10,447 bases of DNA from an uncultured Oscillospiraceae bacterium (GCA_944386965.1 CALXDE010000089.1:1-10447); one strand, 5' to 3'. Counted from the stretch's first letter, positions 1-6,977 are shown. Numbers and translations are program-made. The notes: generated by a model not told the origin, from the letters alone.

Positions 1-239
1 GTCTCCTTGAGCCCGATGGTGCCGTCCGCCTGCTCCTCCAGGGCGTAGGCCTTCACCGCAAAGGTGTTGGCCGGGCCGGGCATCCCCAGGAGCGATGCCA
101 GCAGGACCAGCCCCAGGCAGGCGGCAGCAATGCCGTATTTCACCCATCCGTGCTTTCTCTTTCTGGGCGGCCGGTCCGCCGCGGCCACATAGGCGGGATC
201 GGCAAGGCCCATCTTCTCCAGCAGCTCCTCCCCATTCAT
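1..239 (-). CDS. Putative membrane-anchored anti-sigma factor / hypothetical protein, C-terminus outside window
   Basis: Partial gene: the frame opens with ATG at 239-237 and stays open to the window edge, giving 79 visible residues. The start MNGEELLEKMG overlaps the stop of the sigma gene in ATGA (4 bp), so the two are probably translationally coupled. Residues about 1-32 are polar, with a basic patch (RPPRKRKH) just before a single hydrophobic segment at about 33-53 (YGIAAACLGLVLLASLLGM), so the N-terminus is likely cytoplasmic and the rest extracytoplasmic. That topology, directly behind an ECF-type sigma gene, is the usual arrangement of a membrane anti-sigma factor that holds the sigma factor until a signal arrives. 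The domain that would confirm this lies outside the window, and I see no zinc-binding HxxxCxxC motif in the visible part. The gene call is firm; the anti-sigma role is inferred from position. Confidence 0.62.
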   Translation of the reverse strand, partial: MNGEELLEKMGLADPAYVAAADRPPRKRKHGWVKYGIAAACLGLVLLASLLGMPGPANTFAVKAYALEEQADGTIGLKE

Positions 240-797
240 ATGTCATATCCCTCCTCCTTGAGGTAGTCCCGGAATTGGTTCCGGGTGCGAAACAGCGTGG
301 TTTTCACTTTGCTCTGGGAGAACCCATAGCGCTTGGCGATGGCGGCGATGGAGTCCAGATACCAGTAGCGGCGCAGGAACAGATTGCGCTTCTCCTGGCT
401 GAGCGCTCCCAGGAAGCCGTTGATGGCTTCGGCCAGGGCCCGGTCGTCCATGCGGCGGTCAAGGTCCTCGCCCCCCCGGGATGCACTGCTCCAGCTCGGC
501 GCTGAGCTCGCTGACCAGGGCGCTGCGCTTGAGGCGGCTGCGCTCCCGGCAGCGGTTCAGCGACAAATGGCGGGTGATACGTGCCAGGAACGCGTAGAAA
601 TAGTCCCTGGGCGCGTGGGGCGGGATGGAATTCCACGCCTCTACATAGGTGTCGTTTTCACACTCCTCCGCCGTCTGCAGGTCCTGCACGATGCCGAGGG
701 AAAACGCGCGCAGGCGCTGTCCGTATTTCTCGGAGGTCCACGCGATCGCCGCCTCATCCCGATTCAGGTACAACTCCACGATTCCAGAATCATCCAT
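236..797 (-). pseudogene. ECF-type sigma-70 family RNA polymerase sigma factor, frameshifted
   Basis: Two frames together make one sigma factor. The first half starts at ATG 797-795 (MDDSGIVELYLNRDEAAI), preceded by a purine-rich GAGAGGGGG ribosome site. It carries sigma region 2 (residues about 6-88, with LARITRHLSLNRCRERSR at its end) and then stops early at 459-461. The second half, in another frame and ending at 236, carries region 4: a helix-turn-helix with KRNLFLRRYWYLDSIAAIAKRYGFSQSKV cut here to KRNLFLRRYWYLDSIAAI. Removing one G from the G7 tract (471-477, minus strand) joins them smoothly as IPGGEDLDRRMDDRALAEAI and gives about 186 residues, the normal length for this family. As written, the product would lack the promoter -35-binding domain. 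It may be a true inactivating or phase-variable shift, or a sequencing error in the homopolymer. It sits 80 bp behind the serpin gene and may be cotranscribed with it. Confidence 0.85.
471..477 (-). repeat. Homopolymeric G7 tract at the sigma factor frameshift
   Basis: On the minus strand the sigma gene reads CCC, seven G's, then CGAGGACC. Six G's would keep the reading frame open across both conserved sigma domains; seven put a TGA at 461-459. The tract is therefore the exact place where the reading frame is lost, and it is the kind of run prone to slippage in replication, transcription or sequencing. Confidence 0.8.
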
Positions 798-877
798 GGT
801 ATTCCCCCTCTCTGAAAGGCCCTTCACCTCTGTAAGCACCGTTTATGATAGGAAGGTTACATATCACAGCGATCAAT

Positions 878-2137
878 TTACTCAAAGGTTCCCAGGAACA
901 GCGGCACCCCATTTACCATATCTACAATGCCGTACAGAAATGGGCGGGTAAACTCCAGGATCAATCCCTCCGGCGGAGGCGCGTCCCCGGCATCATCTGT
1001 AACCACCACCGTGGCGGCCGCCGCCTCGGTCCCCTCCTCATTGACCTCGATTCTGGCAGCGTGAATGGCTTGGGAGAGGAAGTACCCCGCAGGGGAGTCC
1101 CCCAGCCGGGAGAAATCCGCTTGCGTGGGGTCAAAGGCCAGATCCAGCCCCAGCCCGGCCAGGACTGCCCGGAGATCCCCCTGCCACTGTTTTTCAAACT
1201 TGGGGAGGACCAAGCTTTGGAACTGTGTGTCTTCCGGCGACTGGAGCAGCCGGGCGAGGGCTGCCCCGTCCAGAGAATCCAGCCACTCGTCAAAGCCGGC
1301 TCCCTCCCGGGGCATCAGAGCAAAGAAGCTGAGGCGCCCGTCGTCATAGGGCAGCAGAACTCCCCGGGCCGCATCTGTCTCCAGATAGGGGAGCCGCACA
1401 TCGCTGTGGCGCAGGAAATCCAGAAATTCCAGAGATCCATCTTCGTGGGTGAAGCTCCTCTCCATGGTATTGTCAGGGTCAAACTCTATCTCCCAGGTGT
1501 TTTTCAGATATAGCGCGTTGACCAACAGGATGGCCGTGTCCTCACCGAAGGACTCGCTGATGATCTCCGGGATCTGCTTGTCGGTGTGGCGGGACACCCA
1601 GCCATTGAGGGCCCGGACGATCTCCGGGTCCGACAGCTGGGCAGAGATGACCTGCGCGTCAAAGATTCCCTGGCACCGGCCAATAAATTCCTCGGAAATT
1701 GCTCCCTCCGGGTCGGTCCACAGGCTGTTAGCGATGGAGCTCTCGGTGGAACCGCCCAGGTCCTGATAAGCCTGGATCAAGGTGCTGCAGGCGGCGTTGA
1801 GGGCGTCTAGGCTCTCCCCGCCCCCAAGCACTTCCTCAAACTGGGCCAGCGTATCGCCCTCTGCCCCATTGGCCGCCATGGACAGCGCCAGCGCCACAGA
1901 CAGGGGGGATACCAGAGCGGTGGTTTCCGCTTGCTCCCTGGCCCCCCTGAGCAGAGTTAAACCGAATTGGGACAGCGCCTCATAGATGGCCGGGAGCTTG
2001 TCCTTCTGCTGGGACAGCGCCTGGTCCGAGAGCGCAATGGGCTGGGCGGAGAGCTCCTCATAGCCCGCCGGCCTTCCGCAGCCGGCCAGGGAGCAGAGCA
2101 GGAGCAGGGACAGGGCAAAACAGATCAGTCGCTTCAT
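878..2137 (-). CDS. Serpin family protein, predicted lipoprotein (protease inhibitor)
   Basis: About 419 residues, full length for a serpin plus a signal sequence. I start at ATG 2137-2135 (MKRLICFALSLLLL) because AAAGGAG lies 10 nt upstream; the 8-residue-longer version has no such site. Residues 1-20 form a lipoprotein signal peptide ending in the lipobox LAGC, so Cys20 should be lipidated and the protein held on the outer face of the membrane. Serpin hallmarks are NALYLKNTW (about 207-215), the inhibitory hinge NEEGTEAAAAT (about 366-376) and the C-terminal signature RPFLYGIVDMVNGVPLFLG (about 398-416). The hinge has only small residues and Thr where loop insertion needs them, so it is probably a true suicide inhibitor of a serine (or cysteine) protease. 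The reactive loop beyond (VVVTDDAGDAPPPEG) is long and acidic; the cleavage residue is uncertain, somewhere near D-D-A-G. Sigma and putative anti-sigma genes follow on the same strand after an 80-bp gap. Confidence 0.93.
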   Translation of the reverse strand: MKRLICFALSLLLLCSLAGCGRPAGYEELSAQPIALSDQALSQQKDKLPAIYEALSQFGLTLLRGAREQAETTALVSPLSVALALSMAANGAEGDTLAQFEEVLGGGESLDALNAACSTLIQAYQDLGGSTESSIANSLWTDPEGAISEEFIGRCQGIFDAQVISAQLSDPEIVRALNGWVSRHTDKQIPEIISESFGEDTAILLVNALYLKNTWEIEFDPDNTMERSFTHEDGSLEFLDFLRHSDVRLPYLETDAARGVLLPYDDGRLSFFALMPREGAGFDEWLDSLDGAALARLLQSPEDTQFQSLVLPKFEKQWQGDLRAVLAGLGLDLAFDPTQADFSRLGDSPAGYFLSQAIHAARIEVNEEGTEAAAATVVVTDDAGDAPPPEGLILEFTRPFLYGIVDMVNGVPLFLGTFE

Positions 2138-2455
2138 CTCACATGATCTCCTTTCCTCCAAAGCGAATGAAGCCTGGGTAGGTCCTCATTTACTTAGACG
2201 GGAAATAAGCGAATATGTGCCGCTTCCTTCCCAATTCTTGCGAACCGCTATTGCTGGTTTAGATAATTTATACCACACGACCTGGCACTTTGTATGCGGC
2301 GCAATTAGAACTTGCACCATCCCGGAGCACCGCCGGAGAGCACGGGGGAATTCCACACCGTATGACGGCCTGCAAGCGCAGGCTGATGGAACAGCGGGCC
2401 GATGATTTTCTCATCGGCCCGCTGTTCCGGAAAGAAGGGGAGATTTATGGTACTT
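2138..2455. other. Intergenic region between serpin and dehydrogenase operon
   Basis: No credible gene: the small open frames here have no ribosome site or recognisable protein. The left part (2138-2300) is the upstream region of the serpin gene. It holds its ribosome site (GGAGGAAAGGAG, 2159-2148) and AT-rich stretches such as TATAAATTATC on the minus strand near 2260-2272 that might be a promoter, although I found no convincing -35 box. AAGCGAAT occurs twice (2161-2168 and 2207-2214). The right part holds the perfect hairpin at 2388-2428. Confidence 0.6.
2388..2428 (-). terminator. Perfect 18-bp hairpin, probable terminator of the aldolase-dehydrogenase operon
   Basis: The arms 2388-2405 and 2411-2428 are exact reverse complements (18 bp, GC-rich, with core GCGGGCCGAT), separated by a 5-nt loop. 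The hairpin lies 27 nt beyond the dehydrogenase stop. Neither side has the U-tract of a classical intrinsic terminator, so it may end transcription weakly, protect the 3' end of the mRNA, or work with Rho. The serpin promoter region lies beyond it, so insulation of the two units makes sense. Confidence 0.55.
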
Positions 2456-3415
2456 TTATTCGGACACCAGAAATTGACGATTGACCACATCTTTCATGTC
2501 GCCTGTCTCCGCCAGGGACCGGATCTTACCGGCAATCTCCGGGATCATAACATCGGCCATATCCGCGGTGGTGCCGCCGATATGGGGGGTAATCATCACA
2601 TTGCCGGCCTTCAGCAGCGCTGCCGTCACCTCGGGTGTCTCGTCCTCCACGCAATCCAGGCCGGCGCCAGCCAACTCCCGCCGCCGCAGGGCCTCCAGCA
2701 GGGCCGCGTCATCTACCAGTCCGCCCCGGGCGGTGTTGATCAGGCAGGCCCCAGGCTTCATTTGCCGCAGCTGTTCTTTGCCGATGATGTGCCGGGTGCT
2801 GTCCAGCAGGGGCACATGGAGGGAGATGATATCCGCGTGGTTCAGCAGCGCATTCATGCGGACAAAGGTCAATTTTTTCTCCCGCTCCACCGCCTCCGGC
2901 AGGCGGAAGACGTCGTAATAGAGCGTTTGAGCGCCAAATGCCTGGACCAGAGCCGCCACACGGCGGCCGATATTCCCGCCCCCCACCAGGCCCACGACTT
3001 TGTTGTTCAGAGAGAAGGCGTCGCGGCTGAAAGCGCTCCTGTCCCAGTTGCCTCCCCGGACATTCTCCCAATAGCCCAGCAGCTTCCGGTTCAGGGCGAT
3101 CATCATTCCCACCGCCAGCTCCGCCACCGCGTAGGCGTTGACGCCGGGTGTGTTGGCCACCAGCACGCCGCGCCGGCCGGCCTCCTCGATATCCACGGAG
3201 TCAAACCCCGCCCCCCAGCGGATCACCGCCTTCAACGCGGGGGCGTTTCGGAGCACAGCGTCTGGCTTGAGGATGCGGAGGATGAGGCAATGGATATCAA
3301 GCATGCCGTCCAGAGCATCCTGATCCACCACCTGTACCACCTCGTGGCCGGGGAGCAGCCGCTGAAACCGTTCCAGAGTCCCGGCGGGATAGGGGCCAGC
3401 AAGCACCACCTTCAT
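2456..3415 (-). CDS. D-isomer-specific 2-hydroxyacid dehydrogenase (phosphoglycerate dehydrogenase-like)
   Basis: 319 residues, the usual length for the short D-2-hydroxyacid dehydrogenases that lack the ACT domain of serine-pathway SerA. Such enzymes reversibly reduce a 2-oxoacid to a D-2-hydroxyacid with NAD(P)H in the cytoplasm. The nucleotide site GGGNIG is at 145-150. Asp168, at the end of the second strand (YYDVF), suggests NAD(H) rather than NADP(H). The catalytic set is present: Arg230 in INTARGG, Glu259 in CVEDETPE and His278 in TPHIGG. The start ATG (3415-3413) overlaps the aldolase stop in ATGA, so the pair is very likely translationally coupled and works in one pathway. It could reduce the oxoacid released by the aldolase (for example pyruvate to D-lactate) or oxidise an incoming hydroxyacid to make the aldolase substrate. 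The sequence does not say which. The family is sure; the substrate is unknown. Confidence 0.92.
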   Translation of the reverse strand: MKVVLAGPYPAGTLERFQRLLPGHEVVQVVDQDALDGMLDIHCLILRILKPDAVLRNAPALKAVIRWGAGFDSVDIEEAGRRGVLVANTPGVNAYAVAELAVGMMIALNRKLLGYWENVRGGNWDRSAFSRDAFSLNNKVVGLVGGGNIGRRVAALVQAFGAQTLYYDVFRLPEAVEREKKLTFVRMNALLNHADIISLHVPLLDSTRHIIGKEQLRQMKPGACLINTARGGLVDDAALLEALRRRELAGAGLDCVEDETPEVTAALLKAGNVMITPHIGGTTADMADVMIPEIAGKIRSLAETGDMKDVVNRQFLVSE

Positions 3416-4434
3416 ACCGCAGCCTCCTTGATCCTGTCCGCCATCCGAGCAACCAGCTCATCGCTGGGGCTCTTCCGATCGATGGCGGAGCTCTCCACAA
3501 TCAGCCGGTAGAGACTGACGCCCTTTTCCGCCGCGACAGCCTTGAATTTCTTCACAAAGCTGGAGTGGCAGCCGGACAGGCCCAGCACCAGATCCAGCGG
3601 CGGCACCGGGTTGTGGTACTGATAGGCGTCCATAGCCGGCTGCAGCCGCCGGTCGATAAAGTCCAGCATGCCGTACAGGTCGATGTCCTCCATCATACCG
3701 AGGCGCTGCATGACGGCCACACACATTTCCGTGGCCAGGTTACCGGCGCTGCGGGCCATACCCATCAGGCCGCAGTCCAGGATGTCCGCTCCATTCCGGG
3801 CGGCGGCCACTGCGTTAGCGGCGGACATGCCCATGTTGTTGTGACAGTGGAAACCCACGGGAATACGCACCGCCCTCTTCATCATCTCCACATATTCCGC
3901 CACCTCATCCGGTAGCATGGTGCCGGCGGAATCCATAATGGTGATCTGGTCCAGGCCGGCAGCCTCCAGCCGTTTTCCCTCCTCGGCCAGTTGGGCCGGG
4001 GTGAGCAGATAGGCCTTCATCAGGGAATAATAGGCCTGCAGGCCGGCGGCCTTCACACTCTGAATGGCGGGGATCGCCACATCGGCGTCGCCGGCGTCTG
4101 TGCCGATCCGCAGAAAGTCCAGGCCGCTCTCCTTTGCCAGGGCCACGCTCTCCTCCCGGTAGCGCTTGGCGTTCAGGAACATGCCCAGGTCGGAGCCGCG
4201 GCCCATATACTTCCTGGCGATGTCCAGATAAGTCTGGTCTGTCTCCGCCTCGGTGAAGCCGGCTACCTCGTAGGCGCCGATGCCTCCGGCGTTTCCCAGC
4301 TCGATGATGGGCACGCGGCAGGCCGTCAGCCCCTCCAGCATCAGCTCCGTCAGCGCCGCATTGAAGCCCTTGCCCACTACATTGCCGCCGTCCCGCAGCG
4401 TACAATCCATCAGTTTTATCATGGTCATTTCCAT
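3412..4434 (-). CDS. 4-hydroxy-2-oxovalerate aldolase-like protein (DRE-TIM metallolyase family)
   Basis: 340 residues, similar in length to DmpG/BphI-type aldolases, which cleave 4-hydroxy-2-oxoacids to pyruvate plus an aldehyde using a divalent metal. The N-terminal DRE-TIM signature is MDCTLRDGG (Asp10, Arg14, Asp15). Metal ligands are seen as His196 and His198 in FHCHNNMG, and the strand motif DSAG is at 168-171. After TLRDG the sequence is GN, where DmpG-type enzymes have a His that acts as base. This resembles the broader HOA-like group (LDCTLRDGG) rather than true aromatic-pathway aldolases, and no acylating acetaldehyde dehydrogenase partner is next to it. The start is ambiguous: MEMTMIKL has Met at 4434, 4428 and 4422, and the GGGGGAA purine run fits the later ones better. 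It is first in a two-gene operon with the dehydrogenase and divergent from lysR. The fold is sure; reaction specificity is inferred. Confidence 0.88.
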   Translation of the reverse strand: MEMTMIKLMDCTLRDGGNVVGKGFNAALTELMLEGLTACRVPIIELGNAGGIGAYEVAGFTEAETDQTYLDIARKYMGRGSDLGMFLNAKRYREESVALAKESGLDFLRIGTDAGDADVAIPAIQSVKAAGLQAYYSLMKAYLLTPAQLAEEGKRLEAAGLDQITIMDSAGTMLPDEVAEYVEMMKRAVRIPVGFHCHNNMGMSAANAVAAARNGADILDCGLMGMARSAGNLATEMCVAVMQRLGMMEDIDLYGMLDFIDRRLQPAMDAYQYHNPVPPLDLVLGLSGCHSSFVKKFKAVAAEKGVSLYRLIVESSAIDRKSPSDELVARMADRIKEAAV

Positions 4435-4451
4435 TCCCCCAATGAAATTGG

Positions 4452-4480
4452 TTGAGATTTCTTTGCCGTTGCGCTACAAT
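4452..4480 (+). promoter_or_regulatory. Predicted sigma-A promoter of the LysR-type regulator
   Basis: TTGAGA (4452-4457), a 17-nt spacer and TACAAT (4475-4480) make a good vegetative promoter match, with the regulator start at 4536. It lies inside the 101-bp divergent region and overlaps the likely start zone of the aldolase transcript. Autoregulation, typical of LysR-type genes, is therefore plausible. Confidence 0.45.
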
Positions 4481-4510
4481 TTTTGCGTCAAATTATATGG
4501 AATTTTTTGC
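4478..4510 (-). promoter_or_regulatory. Aldolase operon -10 box with possible LysR operator
   Basis: On the minus strand TATAAT (4497-4492) is a perfect -10 box upstream of the aldolase start, but the region 16-18 nt further upstream has no recognisable -35 box. That is what an activator-dependent promoter looks like. Overlapping it are a small dyad, AAATT (4490-4494) with AATTT (4501-4505), and a direct repeat AATTTTTGC / AATTTTTTGC about two helical turns apart (4478-4486, 4501-4510). The regulator probably binds here, but the exact site is a guess. Confidence 0.35.
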
Positions 4511-4535
4511 AATCGCGACGGAAAGGGTGGCTGGT

Positions 4536-5546
4536 ATGAACCTTCATAATTTGGAATGCTTTCTTGTTGTTGCCGAAGAATTGAATATTACCAGAGCTGC
4601 CGAGATACTGTTCATTTCACAGCAAGCTGTCAGCAGCAACATCAAACGATTGGAAGAGGAATACAACATCCAGCTGTTTGAGAGGAAGCCGGTCATGCGG
4701 CTGACACTGGCCGGGGAAAGAATGGTCGCCTATGCCAAAAATCTTTTGACTGCCGACATCAATTTGCGCTCCACCTTTTCCGATATCAGCGAAAATCATC
4801 GGGGCGTTCTGCGAATCGGCATGTCCCGCCTGCGTACGTCCGCATATTTTTCACAGGTCTGGGATCAATTCCATACACAGTACCCCAGCATTTCCGTTGA
4901 GATCACCAGCAGCAATTCCGAGGAATCCCACAAGCTCCTGCAAAACGGCAAAATCGATTTCTACCTGGGGCTGGACGTGCCGCATCTTCCAAACACGAAA
5001 TGCGTCATGCTGGCCGTGGAGAAAACGTGCTGCTGCATGACCCTGTCCCTGCTCAAGAAATACCGGCAGGAAAATGCGCAAACGCTGTTCCAGGCATTCC
5101 AGCGCGGCGTTGACCTGCTTCAGGTTCTCGACATCCCGTTTATCTCCTTGAGCCCAAGCAATCGGCTGCGGAGAAATCTGGATCAGTTTTTCTGTACACA
5201 GATAAAGCGGCCATATTTCCTGTTTTCTTGTGACCAGCAGGCCGAGATTTATAAGATGGCGAAAAAGGGCGACGGCATCGGCCTGCTCTCACCGGTGTTT
5301 CTCGATTACCAGAAGGAGGATCTGTCCCTGCTCAAAGATGAGTTCCGAATATTCCCCATCGCAAACAGCATCCCGATCCACAGGCTCTATCTGGTTCATC
5401 GAACCGATTACCCGCTCGCCGGATATACCCAAAATATGATCCAGCTCATCTGCGATCTCTTCCAGACAAGGGGCAGCGCGTCTCCCGCGGAATCAAGATA
5501 CGGCATGGGCAACCACGATTTTTTTGAATATTTGCCCATGCCGTAA
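4536..5546 (+). CDS. LysR family transcriptional regulator
   Basis: 336 residues from ATG 4536, chosen because the protein then begins with the standard LysR start MNLHNLECFLVVAEELNITRAA and is preceded by AAAGGGTGG; the longer frame back to 4452 adds 28 unrelated residues. The winged helix-turn-helix spans about 1-60 (LNITRAAEILFISQQAVSSN, then RLEEEYNIQLFER), followed by the linker helix and an effector-binding domain from about 88 (GVLRIGMSR) to about 310. It should bind a small carboxylate-like inducer and control the divergent aldolase operon, itself, and perhaps the permease unit. Its G+C is clearly lower than that of neighbours (24 of 60 bases in 4561-4620 by hand). The last roughly 17 residues are encoded by an inverted repeat that spans the stop codon, so the tail is probably not part of the conserved fold. 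Confidence 0.93.
   Translation: MNLHNLECFLVVAEELNITRAAEILFISQQAVSSNIKRLEEEYNIQLFERKPVMRLTLAGERMVAYAKNLLTADINLRSTFSDISENHRGVLRIGMSRLRTSAYFSQVWDQFHTQYPSISVEITSSNSEESHKLLQNGKIDFYLGLDVPHLPNTKCVMLAVEKTCCCMTLSLLKKYRQENAQTLFQAFQRGVDLLQVLDIPFISLSPSNRLRRNLDQFFCTQIKRPYFLFSCDQQAEIYKMAKKGDGIGLLSPVFLDYQKEDLSLLKDEFRIFPIANSIPIHRLYLVHRTDYPLAGYTQNMIQLICDLFQTRGSASPAESRYGMGNHDFFEYLPMP
5499..5545 (+). terminator. Perfect 14-bp inverted repeat spanning the lysR stop codon
   Basis: TACGGCATGGGCAA (5499-5512) and TTGCCCATGCCGTA (5532-5545) are exact reverse complements around a 19-nt AT-rich loop that contains seven T's in a row. The right arm ends within the TAA stop (5544-5546). A short T-rich stretch (GATTTTC) follows on the plus strand. 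It may serve as a terminator between the convergent lysR and permease genes, or be a small repeat element that landed in the 3' end of lysR. Confidence 0.42.
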
Positions 5547-5567
5547 GGTTGATTTTCCCGCAGCAAT

Positions 5568-5623
5568 TTTCCAAGCTCTTCGCCCAGTCCGGATTATGAC
5601 AGCAAAAGCGCCCCGCTTGGAAA
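5568..5623. repeat. Inverted repeat in the convergent lysR-permease gap
   Basis: TTTCCAAGC (5568-5576) pairs exactly with GCTTGGAAA (5615-5623) across a 38-nt loop. With the hairpin at 5499-5545 it fills the 106-bp gap between two convergent genes, so it may help end transcription from either side. The loop is large and no clear U-tract follows. Confidence 0.35.
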
Positions 5624-5652
5624 GGATGCGCCCGATTTAAGCCGCATGCCCA

Positions 5653-6963
5653 TCAGGCCAGAAGCAATGGAATGGTGATTGCCATGGCGACAGTGCCGAC
5701 GATGAAAAACATAAAATTGGACTTGCAGTACTGACCAATGGTATATCTGCCAGCCCCCACGGCGATAGCCTGAGAGGTGGAGGCCATGGGCGTCAGACAG
5801 GCGAGAGCGGAGGCGCAGGTGACGGACAAAAACGCGGCGGCGGGGTTGAAGCCGGCGGTGATGGCAGCCGCGACAGCGATGGGCTTGAAGATGTTGCTGA
5901 CACCGGAGTTGGACATAAACTGCGTCAGCACGGCACAGACGAAGATGAAGGTTGCGCAGATGATAAAGGGATTGTCGGTGCCGCCGAGCAGCTTTTGGAT
6001 CAGGTTGCCGATCAACTGGGTGCCGCCGGTCTTGCCAAGGGCGGTGGAGATGGGGATCAGGCCACCGGACATCATGATAACGGTGGGCTGGAAGGTGCTG
6101 TGGGCCTCCTTGACGGTCATGATTTTGAGGATAACCATCAGGACAGCAACGATGATGGTAGGAATATAGCTGGAGTAGAGGCCGGTCACGGACCCGACGA
6201 TCAGGCCGATGATACCCGCGGGGAACAGGATGTACACCAACTTTTCCTGCTGGGGAGTGAGCTTTCTGGCCTTGCTCTTGCCCTCGGCGGCAGCGGCGGC
6301 GACCATGCCCTCCTCAAGAAGGCCGGAGGAAACCCTGGGGGTAAACTTGGTGCCGAACAGAACAACAAAGATCAGAACGGCGATGCCGGCAGGCAGACGG
6401 GCAATCATGCCGGTGAAATAGCCGATAGTATTGGCCGGGCCGCCCATGTTGGCGATGTACTCGCTGCTTATGGCATAAGAGCCGGCATTGCCGCCCAGGG
6501 GGACCAGGCCCGCCCAGAACATGCCAAGCGCGGCGACGGGGGCGATAAAGCGGTTGGGGTCCTTACGGCGCTGGATACAGACGGCATTCACGATGGGGAC
6601 CATCATCGTAATGGTAGCCACACCATTGACGAACAGGCCAAAAAACAGGGTGATGATGGCAAGCCCCAGCATGATGCCCCGGTCGGAGACATCGTCCTTG
6701 ATCAGCTTGCTGGTGGCCTTTTCCAGGATGCTCGTTTTAGACAACGCGTGGCCCATGACGAACATACTGACCATCAGGGGGATCGAGGTGCTGGAGAAGC
6801 CCTCCCACGCCTCCGCCGGGGTGATTACACCGCACAGCTCCAGGATGATGATAGAACAAATGGCGATGCTGCCAAAGCCCATCTTTCCGCTGCTGAACGC
6901 TACAATCATCAGGCCAAGCGTTGCCAGAGTCGCGACCAATTCAAACGTCCATACGACTTCCAC
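5653..6963 (-). CDS. SLC13/DASS-type anion permease (ion transporter superfamily)
   Basis: About 436 residues. The start is GTG 6963-6961 (VEVVWTFELVATLATLG), because a strong AGGAGG (6977-6972) lies 8 nt upstream. That site is inside the 9-codon-longer frame from GTG 6990, which has no ribosome site of its own. The protein is almost all hydrophobic, with about 11-12 membrane segments in two halves and a charged loop in the middle (about 225-247, EGKSKARKLTPQQEK). The two halves carry helical-hairpin/turn motifs typical of this superfamily: PLGGNAGSYAIS in the first and FMSNSGVSNIF (compare the SNT motif) plus LTPMASTSQAIAVGAG in the second. Members import di- and tricarboxylates, sulfate or related anions, usually with Na+. 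It lies 106 bp behind the MBL gene on the same strand and most likely imports the substrate of this locus. Confidence 0.88.
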   Translation of the reverse strand: MEVVWTFELVATLATLGLMIVAFSSGKMGFGSIAICSIIILELCGVITPAEAWEGFSSTSIPLMVSMFVMGHALSKTSILEKATSKLIKDDVSDRGIMLGLAIITLFFGLFVNGVATITMMVPIVNAVCIQRRKDPNRFIAPVAALGMFWAGLVPLGGNAGSYAISSEYIANMGGPANTIGYFTGMIARLPAGIAVLIFVVLFGTKFTPRVSSGLLEEGMVAAAAAEGKSKARKLTPQQEKLVYILFPAGIIGLIVGSVTGLYSSYIPTIIVAVLMVILKIMTVKEAHSTFQPTVIMMSGGLIPISTALGKTGGTQLIGNLIQKLLGGTDNPFIICATFIFVCAVLTQFMSNSGVSNIFKPIAVAAAITAGFNPAAAFLSVTCASALACLTPMASTSQAIAVGAGRYTIGQYCKSNFMFFIVGTVAMAITIPLLLA

Positions 6964-6971
6964 AGGAATTC

Positions 6972-6977
6972 CCTCCT
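6972..6977 (-). promoter_or_regulatory. Strong ribosome binding site deciding the permease GTG start
   Basis: AGGAGG on the minus strand, 8 nt before GTG at 6963-6961. It excludes the upstream GTG at 6990 as the main start, which would place this sequence within the coding region. Confidence 0.75.

Noticed and set aside
853..861. TGTAACCTT on the minus strand upstream of the sigma gene as an autoregulated ECF -35 box
   Set aside because: The AACC core is suggestive, but no CGTC-like -10 box lies at the right spacing, so I did not list a promoter.
845..1513. 222-codon plus-strand open frame opposite the serpin
   Set aside because: It is antisense to clear serpin motifs, and no ribosome site or family was recognised.
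2402..3511. 369-codon plus-strand open frame opposite the dehydrogenase
   Set aside because: It is a shadow of the high-G+C dehydrogenase gene, whose catalytic motifs are all intact on the minus strand; the plus-strand product resembles nothing.
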